The notes under the pieces were generated by a model that ran no database searches, had not been told where the DNA came from, and saw only the letters and a list, made by a program, of their open reading frames with translations. From Halobellus captivus (GTDB lineage: Archaea; Halobacteriota; Halobacteria; Halobacteriales; Haloferacaceae): DNA of 64,000 nt. Shown here piece after piece: positions 52,654-64,000 of the stretch (position 1 is its first letter; every line of letters starts with the position of its first letter). The translations under genes and the position numbers were made by a program. The stretch covers positions 89,426 to 153,425 of the forward strand of contig NZ_VJXQ01000002.1 in assembly GCF_007655485.1 (NCBI RefSeq), in the 5' to 3' direction.

Positions 52654-53838
52654 ATGAGTACACAGGTCGTCGTCGTCGGCTCCGGCTACGCGGGTGCCGG
52701 TGCCGTGAATCGACTCGAAGACGAACTCGACGCTGGCGCGGAACTGACGTGGATCTCCGAGAACGACTACCACCTCGTTCTCCACGAGGTCCACCGCTGC
52801 ATCCGCGACCCGAGCGTCGAATCGAAGATCACGATCCCGATCGACGACATCAAATCCGACTCGACGACATTCCTCAAGGGCCATGTCACCGACGTCGACG
52901 TCGACGAGCGCGTCGTCGAACTCGAAGACGACGAGGTCGAGTACGACTACCTCCTGCTCGCGATCGGCTCCGGCACGGCCTTCTTCGGAATCGACGGGCT
53001 GCAGGAGTACGCCTACGAGCTGAAAAGCCTCGACGACGCCCGCGCGATCCACGCCGACATCAAAGCGGCGGCCGAGGACGCCTCCCGCGACGACCCCGCC
53101 CAGGTCATCGTCGGCGGCGCGGGCCTCTCCGGCATCCAGACCGCCGGTGAAATCGCCGAGTACCGCGACGACCACCGCGCGCCGATCGACATCACGCTGG
53201 TCGAGGGGCTCGACGAGGTCTTCCCGAACAACGATCCCGAACTGCAGGGCGCACTCCGGAAGCGGCTCGAAGCGCTCGATATCGAGATCCTCACCGGCGA
53301 CTTCATCTCGAAGGTCGACGAGGAGACGGTGTACCTCGGCGGCGAGGAGGACGACCCCGAACTCGCGTACGACTCGCTCATCTGGACCGGCGGCATCACC
53401 GGCCACGAGGAGGTCCACGGGATGGAACTCGATCAGGACGAGCGCTCTCACCGCGTCTTCGCCGACGCCGACTTCCAGACCTCCGACGAGCGCGTGTTCG
53501 CCCTCGGTGACACGGCACTCGTCGAGCAGGGTCCCGACTCGGTCGCGCCCCCGACGGCGCAGGCCGCCTGGCAGGCCGCGGACGTCGCTGGCGAGAACGT
53601 CGCGCGCGCCGTCGCGGGCAAGCCCCTGAAGACGTGGCGACACGAGGACAAGGGAACCGTCGTCTCCGTCGGCGAGGACGCCGTCGCCCACGACGTCAAA
53701 CTGCCGGTGCTCGGGTCGTTCCCGATGAACGTCTTCGGCGGGCCAGCCGCGCGCAACCTGAAGAAGGCCATCGCCGCGCGCTGGATCGCGGACGTCGCGT
53801 CGAAGAAGGACGCGTTCGACGCCTGGGACAGCCTGTAA
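52654..53838 (+). CDS. NDH-2-like FAD/NAD(P) oxidoreductase
   Basis: The 394-residue protein has an N-terminal FAD motif (QVVVVGSGYAGAGAVNRL), the NAD-binding glycines in VIVGGAGLSGIQTAGE (near residue 151) and the FAD-linked VFALGDTAL (near 283). This order is that of type II NADH dehydrogenases and related sulfide-quinone enzymes, which pass electrons to quinone at the membrane surface. The C-terminal membrane-anchor helix is weak (FPMNVFGGPAARNL). A CTTTATCC box lies 28 bases before the ATG. Confidence 0.88.
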   Translation: MSTQVVVVGSGYAGAGAVNRLEDELDAGAELTWISENDYHLVLHEVHRCIRDPSVESKITIPIDDIKSDSTTFLKGHVTDVDVDERVVELEDDEVEYDYLLLAIGSGTAFFGIDGLQEYAYELKSLDDARAIHADIKAAAEDASRDDPAQVIVGGAGLSGIQTAGEIAEYRDDHRAPIDITLVEGLDEVFPNNDPELQGALRKRLEALDIEILTGDFISKVDEETVYLGGEEDDPELAYDSLIWTGGITGHEEVHGMELDQDERSHRVFADADFQTSDERVFALGDTALVEQGPDSVAPPTAQAAWQAADVAGENVARAVAGKPLKTWRHEDKGTVVSVGEDAVAHDVKLPVLGSFPMNVFGGPAARNLKKAIAARWIADVASKKDAFDAWDSL

Positions 53839-54002
53839 GCGAGCATCCAGAACGGATCAAACGCGGTCGAACTGGGTTCTCTGACGGACACCGACCCATC
53901 TTTCTCGAAACGGAACGTAGCGGCGTCGCTGGCGTGGTATTCGAGAGGTGAGAGTGGAAAAGCGAGACAGAAGGAAAACGTCGGTCCGTGTCGCCGCGCC
54001 GC

Positions 54003-54536
54003 TCAGTGCGACGCGTCGCCGACGGGCGCGCGCATATCCTCGATTCGCAGGATGAGGATGTTCCCGGTGTCGTCCTTCCCGTCGACGACGCCCTCGATCA
54101 CGAGTTTCGAGAGGGGCGTCGGTCCCACCGTCACGTTGTCTCCCTCGTGGAAGTCGCGGACGGAGCCCTGGATGTGAATCTCCGCGCGGCACAGTTCGGG
54201 GTGGTGGACGGAGGACAGGTCGATCTCGTCGACGTTGGCGTTCTCGACCTCCTCGCCGTCGTGGTACAGCGGGACGAACGCGGGCTCGTCCATCTGATTG
54301 ACGTCGAGCGCCTCGTAGGCGTTCGCCGTCGGCTTGTACCCGCCCTTCGGGCCCGGAACGCCCTCGACGAGTTGCAGGGCCTTCAGACTCTGCATCTGGT
54401 TTCTGATCGTACCGGGGTTTCGGTCCACTTCTGCGGCGATGTCCTCGCCTTTGACCGCGTCTTCGCTCTCTCGGTGGAGGTTGATGAGGGCGGTAAGGAT
54501 TGTTTTCTGACTGGACGTGAGCTCGATGGATGACAT
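54003..54536 (-). CDS. HTH transcriptional regulator (Rrf2/TrmB-like)
   Basis: From ATG 54536 the 177-residue protein has a winged helix (ELTSSQKTILTALINLHRES, EDIAAEVDRNPGTIRNQMQSLKALQLVEG) and then a C-terminal beta domain (YKPTANAYEALDV; AEIHIQGSVRDFHEGDNVTVGPTP; IEGVVDGKDDTGNILIL). It is usually labelled Rrf2-like or TrmB-like; neither name is certain. A TTTAAG box at 54561-54567 and an 11-base palindrome CACACAGTGTG at 54582-54592 lie upstream, the latter a possible operator. Confidence 0.78.
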   Translation of the reverse strand: MSSIELTSSQKTILTALINLHRESEDAVKGEDIAAEVDRNPGTIRNQMQSLKALQLVEGVPGPKGGYKPTANAYEALDVNQMDEPAFVPLYHDGEEVENANVDEIDLSSVHHPELCRAEIHIQGSVRDFHEGDNVTVGPTPLSKLVIEGVVDGKDDTGNILILRIEDMRAPVGDASH

Positions 54537-54849
54537 AGCCGTTCGTTCGGCGCATACGGTCTTAAATCCGGTGGATGGATACACACAGTGTGAAAGAGTG
54601 TCCCGATTTTTGTCCGATTCGGCGTCATTCGTTTCGTTTTTCTCACTATATCCGCCGCCGTGGTTGCGACCAGCGTTCGATACGTCCACCAGGCCGTCTA
54701 TCGCCGTAAAACTCGACAATCGCATCGACCGTTCGGCCTTTTACTCGCATCGACCGCCCGCTCGCTCGCATTTACAACCCGGTCACTCGCATCGACCGCC
54801 CTCGCTCACATCCGGTACCGATTTGTGAGCCCTCCCTCGTGTGTGTTGT
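54537..54849. promoter_or_regulatory. Shared spacer with promoter and scattered repeats
   Basis: This 313-base gap separates divergent genes and has no plausible gene. It contains the TTTAAG box and CACACAGTGTG palindrome of the HTH regulator. From 54718 to 54815 there are three irregularly spaced copies of TCGCATCGACCG, similar to the short-repeat drift seen in other intergenic regions of the window. Confidence 0.5.
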
Positions 54850-55767
54850 ATGGAAGACAAACGCGTCCTCGTCACCGGCGGGGCGGGGTTCATCGGCTCG
54901 AACCTCGCGAACCACCTCGCCGCCAACAACGACGTCGTCGCCCTCGACGACTTACACCTCGGAACGCCGGACAACCTCGACGACGCGGTCGAATTCGTCG
55001 ACGCGAGCGTCCTCGACGGCGACCTCCCGACCCAGGGAGTCGACGTGCTGTTTCACCTCGCCGCGTACTCCTCCTATACGATGGCCGAGGAGAACAAGCG
55101 CGAGGCCACGCGCGTGAACGTCGAGGGCTTCGTCAACGCCGTCGAACAGGCCAGAGAAGACGGGTGTGACACGGTGATCTACGCGTCGACCTCGTCAATC
55201 TACGGCTCTCGGACGGAGCCGTCCCCCGAGGGCCTTCCGATCGAGGCGCGGACGTGCTATGAGGCGTCGAAACTCGCCAGAGAGCAGTACGGAGAGTACT
55301 TCCACCACCACTACGGGATGGCGCTGGCCGGACTGCGCTTCTTCTCCGTCTATCAGGGCTATGGCGGCGCGGAGGAACACAAAGGCGAGTACGCCAACAC
55401 CGTCGCGCAGTTCACGGACAAGATCGCCAGCGGCGAGCGACCGAAGGTCTTCGGCGACGGCTCTCAAACCCGGGACTTCACGCACGTCGACGACATCGTC
55501 CGCGGGATCGAACTCGCCGCCGACCACCGACTGCAGGGCATCTACAACCTCGGCACCGGCGAGAGCTACACGTTCAACGAGATGATCGGGATGATCAACG
55601 ACGAACTCGGCACCGACGTCGACCCCGAGTACGTCGAGAACCCCCTCGACGTGTACGTGCACGACACGATGGCCGATAGCACGAAAATGCGCGAGGCCAC
55701 GGGTTGGGCGCCCGAAATCTCCTTCGAGGAGGGTGTCGCCCGCGTCTGCGCCCCGTATCAGGAGTGA
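54850..55767 (+). CDS. NAD-dependent epimerase/dehydratase (GalE-like)
   Basis: From ATG 54850 the 305-residue SDR enzyme has VLVTGGAGFIGSNLANHL and the catalytic set STSSIYGSR (Ser/Thr) with CYEASKLAREQ (Tyr-x-x-x-Lys). It is like UDP-glucose 4-epimerases and related nucleotide-sugar enzymes. Its sugar substrate is not evident. It runs head to tail with arginase, 29 bases apart, although the two pathways do not obviously meet. Confidence 0.9.
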   Translation: MEDKRVLVTGGAGFIGSNLANHLAANNDVVALDDLHLGTPDNLDDAVEFVDASVLDGDLPTQGVDVLFHLAAYSSYTMAEENKREATRVNVEGFVNAVEQAREDGCDTVIYASTSSIYGSRTEPSPEGLPIEARTCYEASKLAREQYGEYFHHHYGMALAGLRFFSVYQGYGGAEEHKGEYANTVAQFTDKIASGERPKVFGDGSQTRDFTHVDDIVRGIELAADHRLQGIYNLGTGESYTFNEMIGMINDELGTDVDPEYVENPLDVYVHDTMADSTKMREATGWAPEISFEEGVARVCAPYQE

Positions 55768-55796
55768 AAAGAGGACGGAGCGCGAAGGAAGCCACG

Positions 55797-56705
55797 ATGA
55801 CCCGAACAGTCCGCGTCGTCGGCGCGCCGACCGACTACGGGGCGAACCGTCGCGGCGTCGATATGGGGCCCTCCGCAATCCGGTACGCCGGGTTGGCGGA
55901 GCAGTTGGAACGCGCCGACGTGACCGTCGTCGACGACGGCGACGTCCGCGCACCGCGCGCGGAGGAGCGCGATCCGGAGGCCGAACTGCCCGCGTCCGGG
56001 CGAGCCAAGTTCCTCCGCGAGACGCGCGAAGTCGTGACCGCCCTCGCCGATCGCGTCGGAGGCGCGCTCGAAGCGGATGAACTCCCGCTCGTCCTCGGCG
56101 GCGACCACTCCGTCGCGATCGGATCGGTTACGGGGTCGGCGCGGGACGCCGAAATCGGCGTCGTCTGGTTCGATGCCCACGGCGATTTCAACACCCCCGA
56201 GACGTCGCCCTCGGGTAACGTCCACGGAATGCCGCTCGCGGCGATCCTCGGCGTCGGCGAGTTCGCCGATATCGAATGGGCGAACGCCGCGGGGCTCAGC
56301 GAAGACAACGTGGCGATCGTGGGACTGCGCGACGTCGACGAGACCGAACGGGCAGCGATCGCCGAAAGCGACGTAACGACGTTCACGATGTCAGATATCG
56401 ACGAGCGCGGTATCGCGAACGTCGCCGACGACGCGCTGGACGTGGCGGCGGCCGGAACCGACGGCGTCCACGTGAGCCTCGACCTCGACTGGCTCGATCC
56501 GCGGGAGGCTCCCGGCGTGGGGACGCCCGTCCGCGGCGGCGTCACGTACCGTGAGGCACACGCCGCGCTGGAAGCCGTCGCCGAGCGCGACTGCCTCCGA
56601 TCGATGGAACTGGTCGAGGTGAACCCGATCCTCGACGAGCGAAACGAGACCGCGACGCTCGCGACCGAATTAGCGTCGAGCGCGCTCGGAACGCAGATTC
56701 TATAG
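55797..56705 (+). CDS. rocF: Arginase/ureohydrolase
   Basis: The 302-residue protein has the Mn-site motifs LGGDHSVAIG (His), VVWFDAHGDFNTPE (Asp-His-Asp) and GVHVSLDLDWLDPR (Asp-x-Asp). It also has GVGTPVRGGVTYREAH and MELVEVNPILDER near the end, all as in arginases. It splits arginine into ornithine and urea. A guanidino relative (agmatinase type) is less likely, because the wording fits rocF-type arginase better. Confidence 0.9.
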   Translation: MTRTVRVVGAPTDYGANRRGVDMGPSAIRYAGLAEQLERADVTVVDDGDVRAPRAEERDPEAELPASGRAKFLRETREVVTALADRVGGALEADELPLVLGGDHSVAIGSVTGSARDAEIGVVWFDAHGDFNTPETSPSGNVHGMPLAAILGVGEFADIEWANAAGLSEDNVAIVGLRDVDETERAAIAESDVTTFTMSDIDERGIANVADDALDVAAAGTDGVHVSLDLDWLDPREAPGVGTPVRGGVTYREAHAALEAVAERDCLRSMELVEVNPILDERNETATLATELASSALGTQIL

Positions 56706-56818
56706 GGATACCACGCCGATTTCGATCGGCGTATTCTCGGGTTTCAGCCGGAAAAATAGAATATGTGACGACGACGCACACCGGGTTTCCGGTGAAACGT
56801 GCCGGTAGGTTTTCCCGC

Positions 56819-59512
56819 TTACTCGTCGGACGTGGCGTCGTCCGTGGGCGCAGTTTCTGCGTTCGTCTCCCCGTCCGCATCGGAATCTGTATCGACGACG
56901 TCCACACCGGAATCCACGTCAGCGTCGTCCACGTCGGTGGCGTCCGCATCGGAACTCGCGTCGGCAGCATCCGCATCGGAACTCACGTCGGCAGCATCCG
57001 CATCGGTACCCACGTCGGCGGCGTCCGCCGCGAAGTGGATATCGACGCTCGCGACGCTGTCACCCGCACCGAGATCCATCACGATGACGCCCATCGTGTT
57101 TCGACCCACTGTCGAGAGGTCCTCGACGGGGGTTCGGAGGATCTGACCGCCGTGGCTCATCACGAACAGGTGATCGCCGGGACCGACCGTCTCGAGTTCG
57201 CAGACGCGCCCGTTGCGGTCGTTCGTCTTGATGTCGATGAGTCCCTTCCCGTTTCGCGACTGTCGGCGGTACCGATCGATGTCGGTGCGCTTGCCGTAGC
57301 CGTTCTCGGTGACGGTGAGCACCCACTGGTGGCGGTCGGGGTCGATCGCCGCGAGCGCGGCGACCGCGTCGTCCCCTTCGAGGTTGATCCCGCGCACGCC
57401 GCGCGCGGAGCGGCCCATCGCGCGGACTTCGTCCTCGGCGAACCGGATGGCCATCCCGCCGCGACTCGCGAGAATCAGGTCCTGCGTGCCGTCCGTGACC
57501 TCCACGTCCGCGAGCGCGTCGTCCTCGTCGAGCTTCGTCGCGATGATCCCCGTCGTGAGGATGTTCTGGAAGTTCTCGACGCTCGTGCGCTTGATGTACC
57601 CGTTCCGGGTCGTCATCGTGAGGAACTTCTCCTCGTCGGACTCCATCTCGGCGGTGTTGACGACCGCCGTGATCTCCTCGCCGTCGTCCAGATCGAGCAG
57701 GTTCACCGCGGACTTGCCGCGGGCCGTCCGGGACATCTCCGGGACCTGGTAGGTCTTCAGCTGATAGACCTGTCCGTGGTTCGTGAAGTACAGCAAGTAA
57801 TCGTGCGTGCTCGCGACGTACACCGAGGACACGCGGTCGCCCTCTTTCAGCTCGGTTCCGATGATTCCCTTTCCGCCGCGGTTCTGCGCGCGGAAGCGGT
57901 CCAACGGCATCCGCTTGATGTAGTCGTCTTCGGTGACGACGACGACGACGTCCTCCTCTGCGATGAGGTCCTCGTGGGTGACCGTGCCGGTGTCCTCGAT
58001 GATCGAGGTCCGACGGTCGTCGTCGTACTCGTCTTTGATCTCTAAGAGTTCCTCGCGGACGACGGCGTCGAGTTCGTCGGTGTCCGCCAGAATCGTCTCC
58101 AACCGCTCGATACGAGCCGTGACGTCCTCGTACTCCGATTCGATCTCGTCGGCCTCCATCGCGGTCAGCGATCCGAGTTGCATTGCGACGATGTGGTCGG
58201 CCTGCGCTTCCGAGAAGTCGAACGTCGGGAGCGCTTCGCCGTCGACCTCGACAACGTGCTCGCCGCGCAGCGCCGCCTTCGCGTCGTCGCGGCTCTCGGA
58301 GTTTCGGATGACCTCGACGACGTCGTCGACGTTCTCCAAGGCCGTCAACCGTCCTTCGAGGATGTGCGCGCGGTCCTCTTTCTCACCGAGTTCGTACGCG
58401 GAGCGTCGGCGGACCACGTCCCGTCGGTGTTCGAGGTACTCGACGAGCGTCTCCTTCAGCGTGAGGACCTTCGGCTGGCCGTCGACTAAGGCGAGGTTGA
58501 TGACGCCGAAGGTCGATTCGAGGTGGTGTTCGAGCAGTTGGTTCTTCACCACTTCGGCGTTCGCGCCCCGCTTGAGCTCGACGACGACGCGGATTCCGTC
58601 GCGGTCGGACTCGTCGCGCAAGTCGCGGATGCCCTCGAGTTTCCCCTCGTTGACGTTGTCCGCGATCCGCTCGACGAGTCGGGCTTTGTTCTCCTGGAAG
58701 GGGAGTTCGGTGATGACGATGCGCTCGTCGTCCTCGACTTCGAACTCCGCGCGGACGCGGATCCGCCCGCGGCCCGTCTTGTACGCCTTGTGGATCGCGT
58801 TGCGGCCGACGATGTTCGCGCCGGTCGGGAAGTCCGGTCCCTTCACGTACTCCATCAGGTCTTCGACCGACGCCTCCGAGTCGTCGATGAGATGAACCGT
58901 CGCGTCGATCACTTCTCCCAGATTGTGCGGCGGAATGTTCGTCGACATCCCGACAGCGATCCCCGATGAGCCGTTGACTAAGAGGTTGGGCAACGCCGCG
59001 GGGAGGACCTCGGGCTCTTCGAGTCGGTCGTCGTAGTTGGCCTGGAAGTCGACCGTGTCCATCTCGATGTCTTCGAGCAACTCCTCGGCGATCGGAGCCA
59101 TCCGCGCCTCCGTGTAGCGCATCGCGGCCGGTGGGTCGCCGTCGACGGAGCCGAAGTTGCCCTGGCCGTCGACCAGCGGATAGCGCATTGAGAAGTCCTG
59201 CGCCATCCGCGCGAGCGTGTCGTAGATCGCGCTGTCGCCGTGGGGGTGGTAATCACCCATCGTCTCGCCGACGATCGAGGAGGACTTCCGGTGTGAGGAG
59301 CGTGCGGTGACGCCCGCCTCGTGCATCGCATAGAGGATGCGTCGGTGAACGGGTTTGAGGCCGTCGCGGACGTCCGGGAGGGCCCGACCCGCGATGACCG
59401 ACATCGCGTAGTCGATGTAGGACTGCTCCATCTCCTGTTCGATACGTGCGGTCTCGACGCTGGCGGCGATTCCAGTTCCGGGGTCGAATTTCTCTGGTGC
59501 GTCAGAACTCAT
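56819..59512 (-). CDS. gyrA: DNA gyrase subunit A
   Basis: The 897-residue subunit has the quinolone-site region with [13 protein letters not shown] (Ser and Asp in place) and the catalytic tyrosine in MRYTEARM. The GyrA beta-pinwheel follows, with [12 protein letters not shown] and [13 protein letters not shown] (GyrA-box-like). It introduces negative supercoils with GyrB. The last 70 residues are an acidic disordered tail made partly of a 9-residue repeat (DADAADVSS), coded by three 27-base units at 56940-57020. It follows gyrB by one base. Confidence 0.97.
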   Translation of the reverse strand: MSSDAPEKFDPGTGIAASVETARIEQEMEQSYIDYAMSVIAGRALPDVRDGLKPVHRRILYAMHEAGVTARSSHRKSSSIVGETMGDYHPHGDSAIYDTLARMAQDFSMRYPLVDGQGNFGSVDGDPPAAMRYTEARMAPIAEELLEDIEMDTVDFQANYDDRLEEPEVLPAALPNLLVNGSSGIAVGMSTNIPPHNLGEVIDATVHLIDDSEASVEDLMEYVKGPDFPTGANIVGRNAIHKAYKTGRGRIRVRAEFEVEDDERIVITELPFQENKARLVERIADNVNEGKLEGIRDLRDESDRDGIRVVVELKRGANAEVVKNQLLEHHLESTFGVINLALVDGQPKVLTLKETLVEYLEHRRDVVRRRSAYELGEKEDRAHILEGRLTALENVDDVVEVIRNSESRDDAKAALRGEHVVEVDGEALPTFDFSEAQADHIVAMQLGSLTAMEADEIESEYEDVTARIERLETILADTDELDAVVREELLEIKDEYDDDRRTSIIEDTGTVTHEDLIAEEDVVVVVTEDDYIKRMPLDRFRAQNRGGKGIIGTELKEGDRVSSVYVASTHDYLLYFTNHGQVYQLKTYQVPEMSRTARGKSAVNLLDLDDGEEITAVVNTAEMESDEEKFLTMTTRNGYIKRTSVENFQNILTTGIIATKLDEDDALADVEVTDGTQDLILASRGGMAIRFAEDEVRAMGRSARGVRGINLEGDDAVAALAAIDPDRHQWVLTVTENGYGKRTDIDRYRRQSRNGKGLIDIKTNDRNGRVCELETVGPGDHLFVMSHGGQILRTPVEDLSTVGRNTMGVIVMDLGAGDSVASVDIHFAADAADVGTDADAADVSSDADAADASSDADATDVDDADVDSGVDVVDTDSDADGETNAETAPTDDATSDE

Positions 59513-59513
59513 C

Positions 59514-61791
<2,278 letters not shown>

Positions 61792-62142
61792 ATGAGCGAC
61801 GCCGAGGACGACGCGCCTCTGAAGCCCAGCGACGTCGGCGACGAGGCGAACGCCCCGCCGGTCTCCGAGAAGCCCTACAAGATCATCTTCGAGGGGAACA
61901 AGTGTATCGGCGCGGGTCGCTGCGCAGAGGTCGCCGCGAACTGGGAGATGGACATCACATCCGGGCTCGCCCGGCCGAAATCGTACTTCATCGCTGCGGA
62001 CGAACTGGCGGAGAACGTCCGGGCGGCGGAGGTCTGCCCCGCGAAGAAAGATCGCGGTGTCATCCACGTTGTCGACCGCCGGACCGACGAGGAGATCGCG
62101 CCCGACCCGCACGGCGACGGAACGCTGAGCGTCGACTGGTAG
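61792..62142 (+). CDS. Three-cysteine ferredoxin-like protein
   Basis: The 116-residue protein has NKCIGAGRCAEVA (C-x5-C) and VCPAKKDRG, giving only three cysteines. This pattern fits bacterial-type [3Fe-4S] ferredoxins, which serve P450 or similar oxygenases. A 30-residue acidic, proline-containing N-terminal extension fits halophilic adaptation. Its electron partner is not in the window, although the protein is divergent from gyrB and convergent with an MFS gene. Confidence 0.85.
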   Translation: MSDAEDDAPLKPSDVGDEANAPPVSEKPYKIIFEGNKCIGAGRCAEVAANWEMDITSGLARPKSYFIAADELAENVRAAEVCPAKKDRGVIHVVDRRTDEEIAPDPHGDGTLSVDW

Positions 62143-62223
62143 CCCGCTGTGTAGCGGTCACTTCCGATTCGCCCGGGCTCCGCGTACGCGGGACGTCCAG
62201 ACCGGGGTGCGGTCCGATCCGGT

Positions 62224-63573
62224 TCAATCTGACGCCGTCCGTCCCGGATAAAACGTCCCGGTCTCCTTACGCACGCCCAGGAGTAAGACGACACCCGCGA
62301 GTAGTGGGATGAGCGCACTCACCGCGTACACCGGTGAAAACCCGACGACCTCGACTGCGGGAAGCGAGATCATCGGACCGAGTCCACCGCCAACGTCGCC
62401 CAACACGTTGTTCGTTCCCGATGCTCGGCCCATCCGATCATCGGGCATCAGATCGGCGAGCAGCGCCATCATCGGACCGCTCGTCCCGCCTTGTCCCGCG
62501 CCGATACAGAGACAGGCAACGAACAGTCCCGCGATCGACGCCGCGTTCGCCAACAGCAGAAAGCCAACGAAAAAGGAGCCTAAGAAGGCGAGCAAGACTG
62601 GGACTCTCGAGACGTGGGTATCCGAGAGACGCCCGCCGACCACCATCGCGACACCGGCGCTAACCACGGTCACGGCCATAAATAACCCCGACATCCCCTG
62701 CGCGTTGAGACCGAACGAAGAGAGCGATTTCTCGGCTAAGAGCAACACCAACGTAGAAAACAGGACACCGAAGTACGCGAACATCAGCCCGAAGTTCACG
62801 AAACCCACCGTAACCGCGGGAACCGAGGTTTCGATATCCCACGGTTTCACCGCCCGAGACCCGCGTTCGGTGACGTGCGTCTCCGGCACGAGCACGAACG
62901 CGACGATACTGGCGATTAGGGCGAACGCGGCCGCGATACCGAACGCCACCGCGTTGCTGGCGAGCGAACTCACGACGCCGCCGAGCACCATTCCCGTCGG
63001 GAACCCGAGCAGCATCCCACCGCGGACGATCCCCATATTCAGCCCGCGAGAGCCCCCGTCGGAGACGTCGGCGGCGATTGTGTACGCCGTCGCGAACACC
63101 GCCGCGGAGCCGACTCCCCAGAGCACCCGGGCCAACAGGAACCACGATTCCGGGGCGAGAACGACATCGAGGGCAGAAAGCCAGCGTTCGACACCGAACG
63201 CTACCGGCCCCCACTCGACGGTCGGAAGCGCGTATGCGACCCACGAGACCGACGCCGGATCGGGAAGGACGAGCGCGACGACGTACCCGAACGTCGCGAT
63301 GCCCTCGATGAGGAGGCCGTACACGAACGGCTTTCTGACTCCGAACCGATCGACCAGCGCCCCCGCGGGCGCGTTCGCCACTAACCTGACCCAGCGGTTC
63401 GCCGACAGAATCAGCCCGACGACGAACGCGGAGATGCCCAGAACGGCCCCGAGGTTCGGGAGGATCGGAAACACGACGCCGCCGCCGAACCCGACGAAGA
63501 AGGTGCTGGCGACGACGGCGAGGATGACCGGGGGGATCTCATCGAGCGAAACCGGAAGCGTTCCGACCGTCAT
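62224..63573 (-). CDS. MFS transporter
   Basis: The 449-residue protein has about twelve hydrophobic helices. The MFS loop 2-3 signature is GALVDRFGVRKPFVYG (near residue 57), with a second-half equivalent GGRLSDTHVSRVPVLL. The family moves small molecules with a proton or sodium gradient at the cytoplasmic membrane. Sequence does not reveal the substrate; drug or metabolite efflux is common in this subgroup. It is divergent from the tRNA-Leu region. Confidence 0.88.
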   Translation of the reverse strand: MTVGTLPVSLDEIPPVILAVVASTFFVGFGGGVVFPILPNLGAVLGISAFVVGLILSANRWVRLVANAPAGALVDRFGVRKPFVYGLLIEGIATFGYVVALVLPDPASVSWVAYALPTVEWGPVAFGVERWLSALDVVLAPESWFLLARVLWGVGSAAVFATAYTIAADVSDGGSRGLNMGIVRGGMLLGFPTGMVLGGVVSSLASNAVAFGIAAAFALIASIVAFVLVPETHVTERGSRAVKPWDIETSVPAVTVGFVNFGLMFAYFGVLFSTLVLLLAEKSLSSFGLNAQGMSGLFMAVTVVSAGVAMVVGGRLSDTHVSRVPVLLAFLGSFFVGFLLLANAASIAGLFVACLCIGAGQGGTSGPMMALLADLMPDDRMGRASGTNNVLGDVGGGLGPMISLPAVEVVGFSPVYAVSALIPLLAGVVLLLGVRKETGTFYPGRTASD

Positions 63574-63796
63574 CGGTTCAAAACGGCGAACGCTCCAACG
63601 GAGATATCGAGCGGGGAGGTGTCACCGCAACGTCGGAGGGGCCGCCTCGATTCGGTTGCGGGGGACGGGTTCGCACAGCCATTGTAGTGGGTACTCTCCG
63701 GAGGACAGTAAAACGATACTGATACTCGTTGACGTCCCACCCCCGCGTCTCGCAAAACGAAACCACTAACCGACCGTCCGCGGAACTGACGTGTGC

Positions 63797-63881
63797 GCGG
63801 GGGTGGCTGAGCCAGGCCAAAGGCGGCGGACTTAAGATCCGCTCCCGTAGGGGTTCGTGGGTTCAAATCCCATCCCCCGCA
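63797..63881 (+). tRNA. tRNA-Leu (anticodon UAA)
   Basis: This 85-base class II tRNA has the acceptor GCGGGGG (63797-63803) with CCCCCGC (63874-63880) and discriminator A at 63881. The anticodon arm is GCGGA-CTTAAGA-TCCGC, giving UAA. It has a long variable arm and a T-arm GGGTTCAAATCCC. No intron or CCA is seen. An AACCACTAACC element about 30 bases upstream may be the promoter. Its 3' end is duplicated 99 bases downstream. Confidence 0.97.
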
Positions 63882-64000
63882 CTCGATGTCCGAGCGACAG
63901 CGAGGACTCGATAGTTACGATGGGATTTGAATCAGGGAGCAGCTTCGCTGCGACCGTGGTTCAATATTCCATCCCCCGCACTCGATGTCCGAGCGACAGC
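63870..64000 (+). repeat. att-like direct duplication of the tRNA-Leu 3' end
   Basis: A 32-base stretch made of the tRNA 3' acceptor and flank (CCATCCCCCGCACTCGATGT and the next 12 bases) occurs at 63870-63901 and again, identically, at 63969-64000. Before the second copy, GGTTCAA-TATTCC is a near match to the T-arm. Between them, an inverted 13-base T-arm copy GATGGGATTTGAA lies at 63919-63931. Direct repeats of tRNA 3' ends are the usual mark of integrated elements. The second copy is cut by the window edge. Confidence 0.7.

Overview
The window is chromosomal DNA from a halophilic archaeon (class Halobacteria). The evidence is a very GC-rich sequence, strongly acidic predicted proteins, many GTG/ATG starts 25-30 bases downstream of TATA-like boxes (leaderless transcripts), twin-arginine lipoprotein signals, archaeal housekeeping proteins (SBDS, archaeal-type CoaD, XPB with Bax1, PAC2, TFIIB-like protein) and haloarchaea-only families (DUF5805, DUF7344, HEWD, DICT, DUF5800). 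Family or genus cannot be fixed from the sequence alone. Assignments are by motif and family recognition; no database search was run.

Layout. 1-5 kb: truncated RibD-type reductase, thioredoxin, SBDS, FUN14, Lrp regulator, tRNA-Lys, TrkA-N/DHH phosphoesterase. 5.2-10.3 kb: the most accessory-looking stretch, with a Tat-exported cupredoxin, tRNA-Leu(UAG), a one-repeat TFIIB-like protein, CoaD, a tyrosine recombinase translationally coupled to a DUF5805 protein, an AT-rich spacer, and a DICT/DUF7344 sensor-regulator pair. 10.4-17.1 kb: a TetR-MATE efflux operon with a perfect operator-like palindrome, then a molybdenum/tungsten block (MOT1-like transporter, ModE-TOBE regulator, TupABC). 17-28 kb: RNase H-fold exonuclease, glycosyltransferase, bactofilin (halofilin-like), DUF4349 lipoprotein, GrpE, PAC2 protein, m5C RNA methyltransferase pair, and the Bax1/XPB repair pair split by a lipoprotein gene. 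28-39 kb: NitT/TauT-type ABC importer, aminotransferase, YchF, UDP-sugar dehydrogenase divergent from a DUF368 (PopT-like) membrane protein, and several small genes, including a 49-residue zinc ribbon at 37723-37872. 39.7-44.3 kb: glpABC. 44.3-56.7 kb: IleRS, BFN nuclease, regulators, cytidine deaminase plus uridine phosphorylase, NDH-2-like oxidoreductase, epimerase, arginase. 56.8-64 kb: gyrA-gyrB, three-cysteine ferredoxin, MFS transporter, and tRNA-Leu(UAA).

The main non-gene signals are a 32-bp direct duplication of the tRNA-Leu(UAA) 3' end at the right edge (an att-like signature whose element, if any, lies outside), several independent short tandem-repeat arrays in intergenic DNA (17 bp x 7, 23 bp x 2.4, 27 bp x 2, and a 27 bp x 3 array inside gyrA), and a few perfect long inverted repeats. 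I did not find a complete, clearly novel multi-gene system. The best leads are the integrase/DUF5805/DICT/DUF7344 stretch, the UDP-sugar dehydrogenase-DUF368 divergon, the Mo/W block, and the tRNA duplication at the edge.
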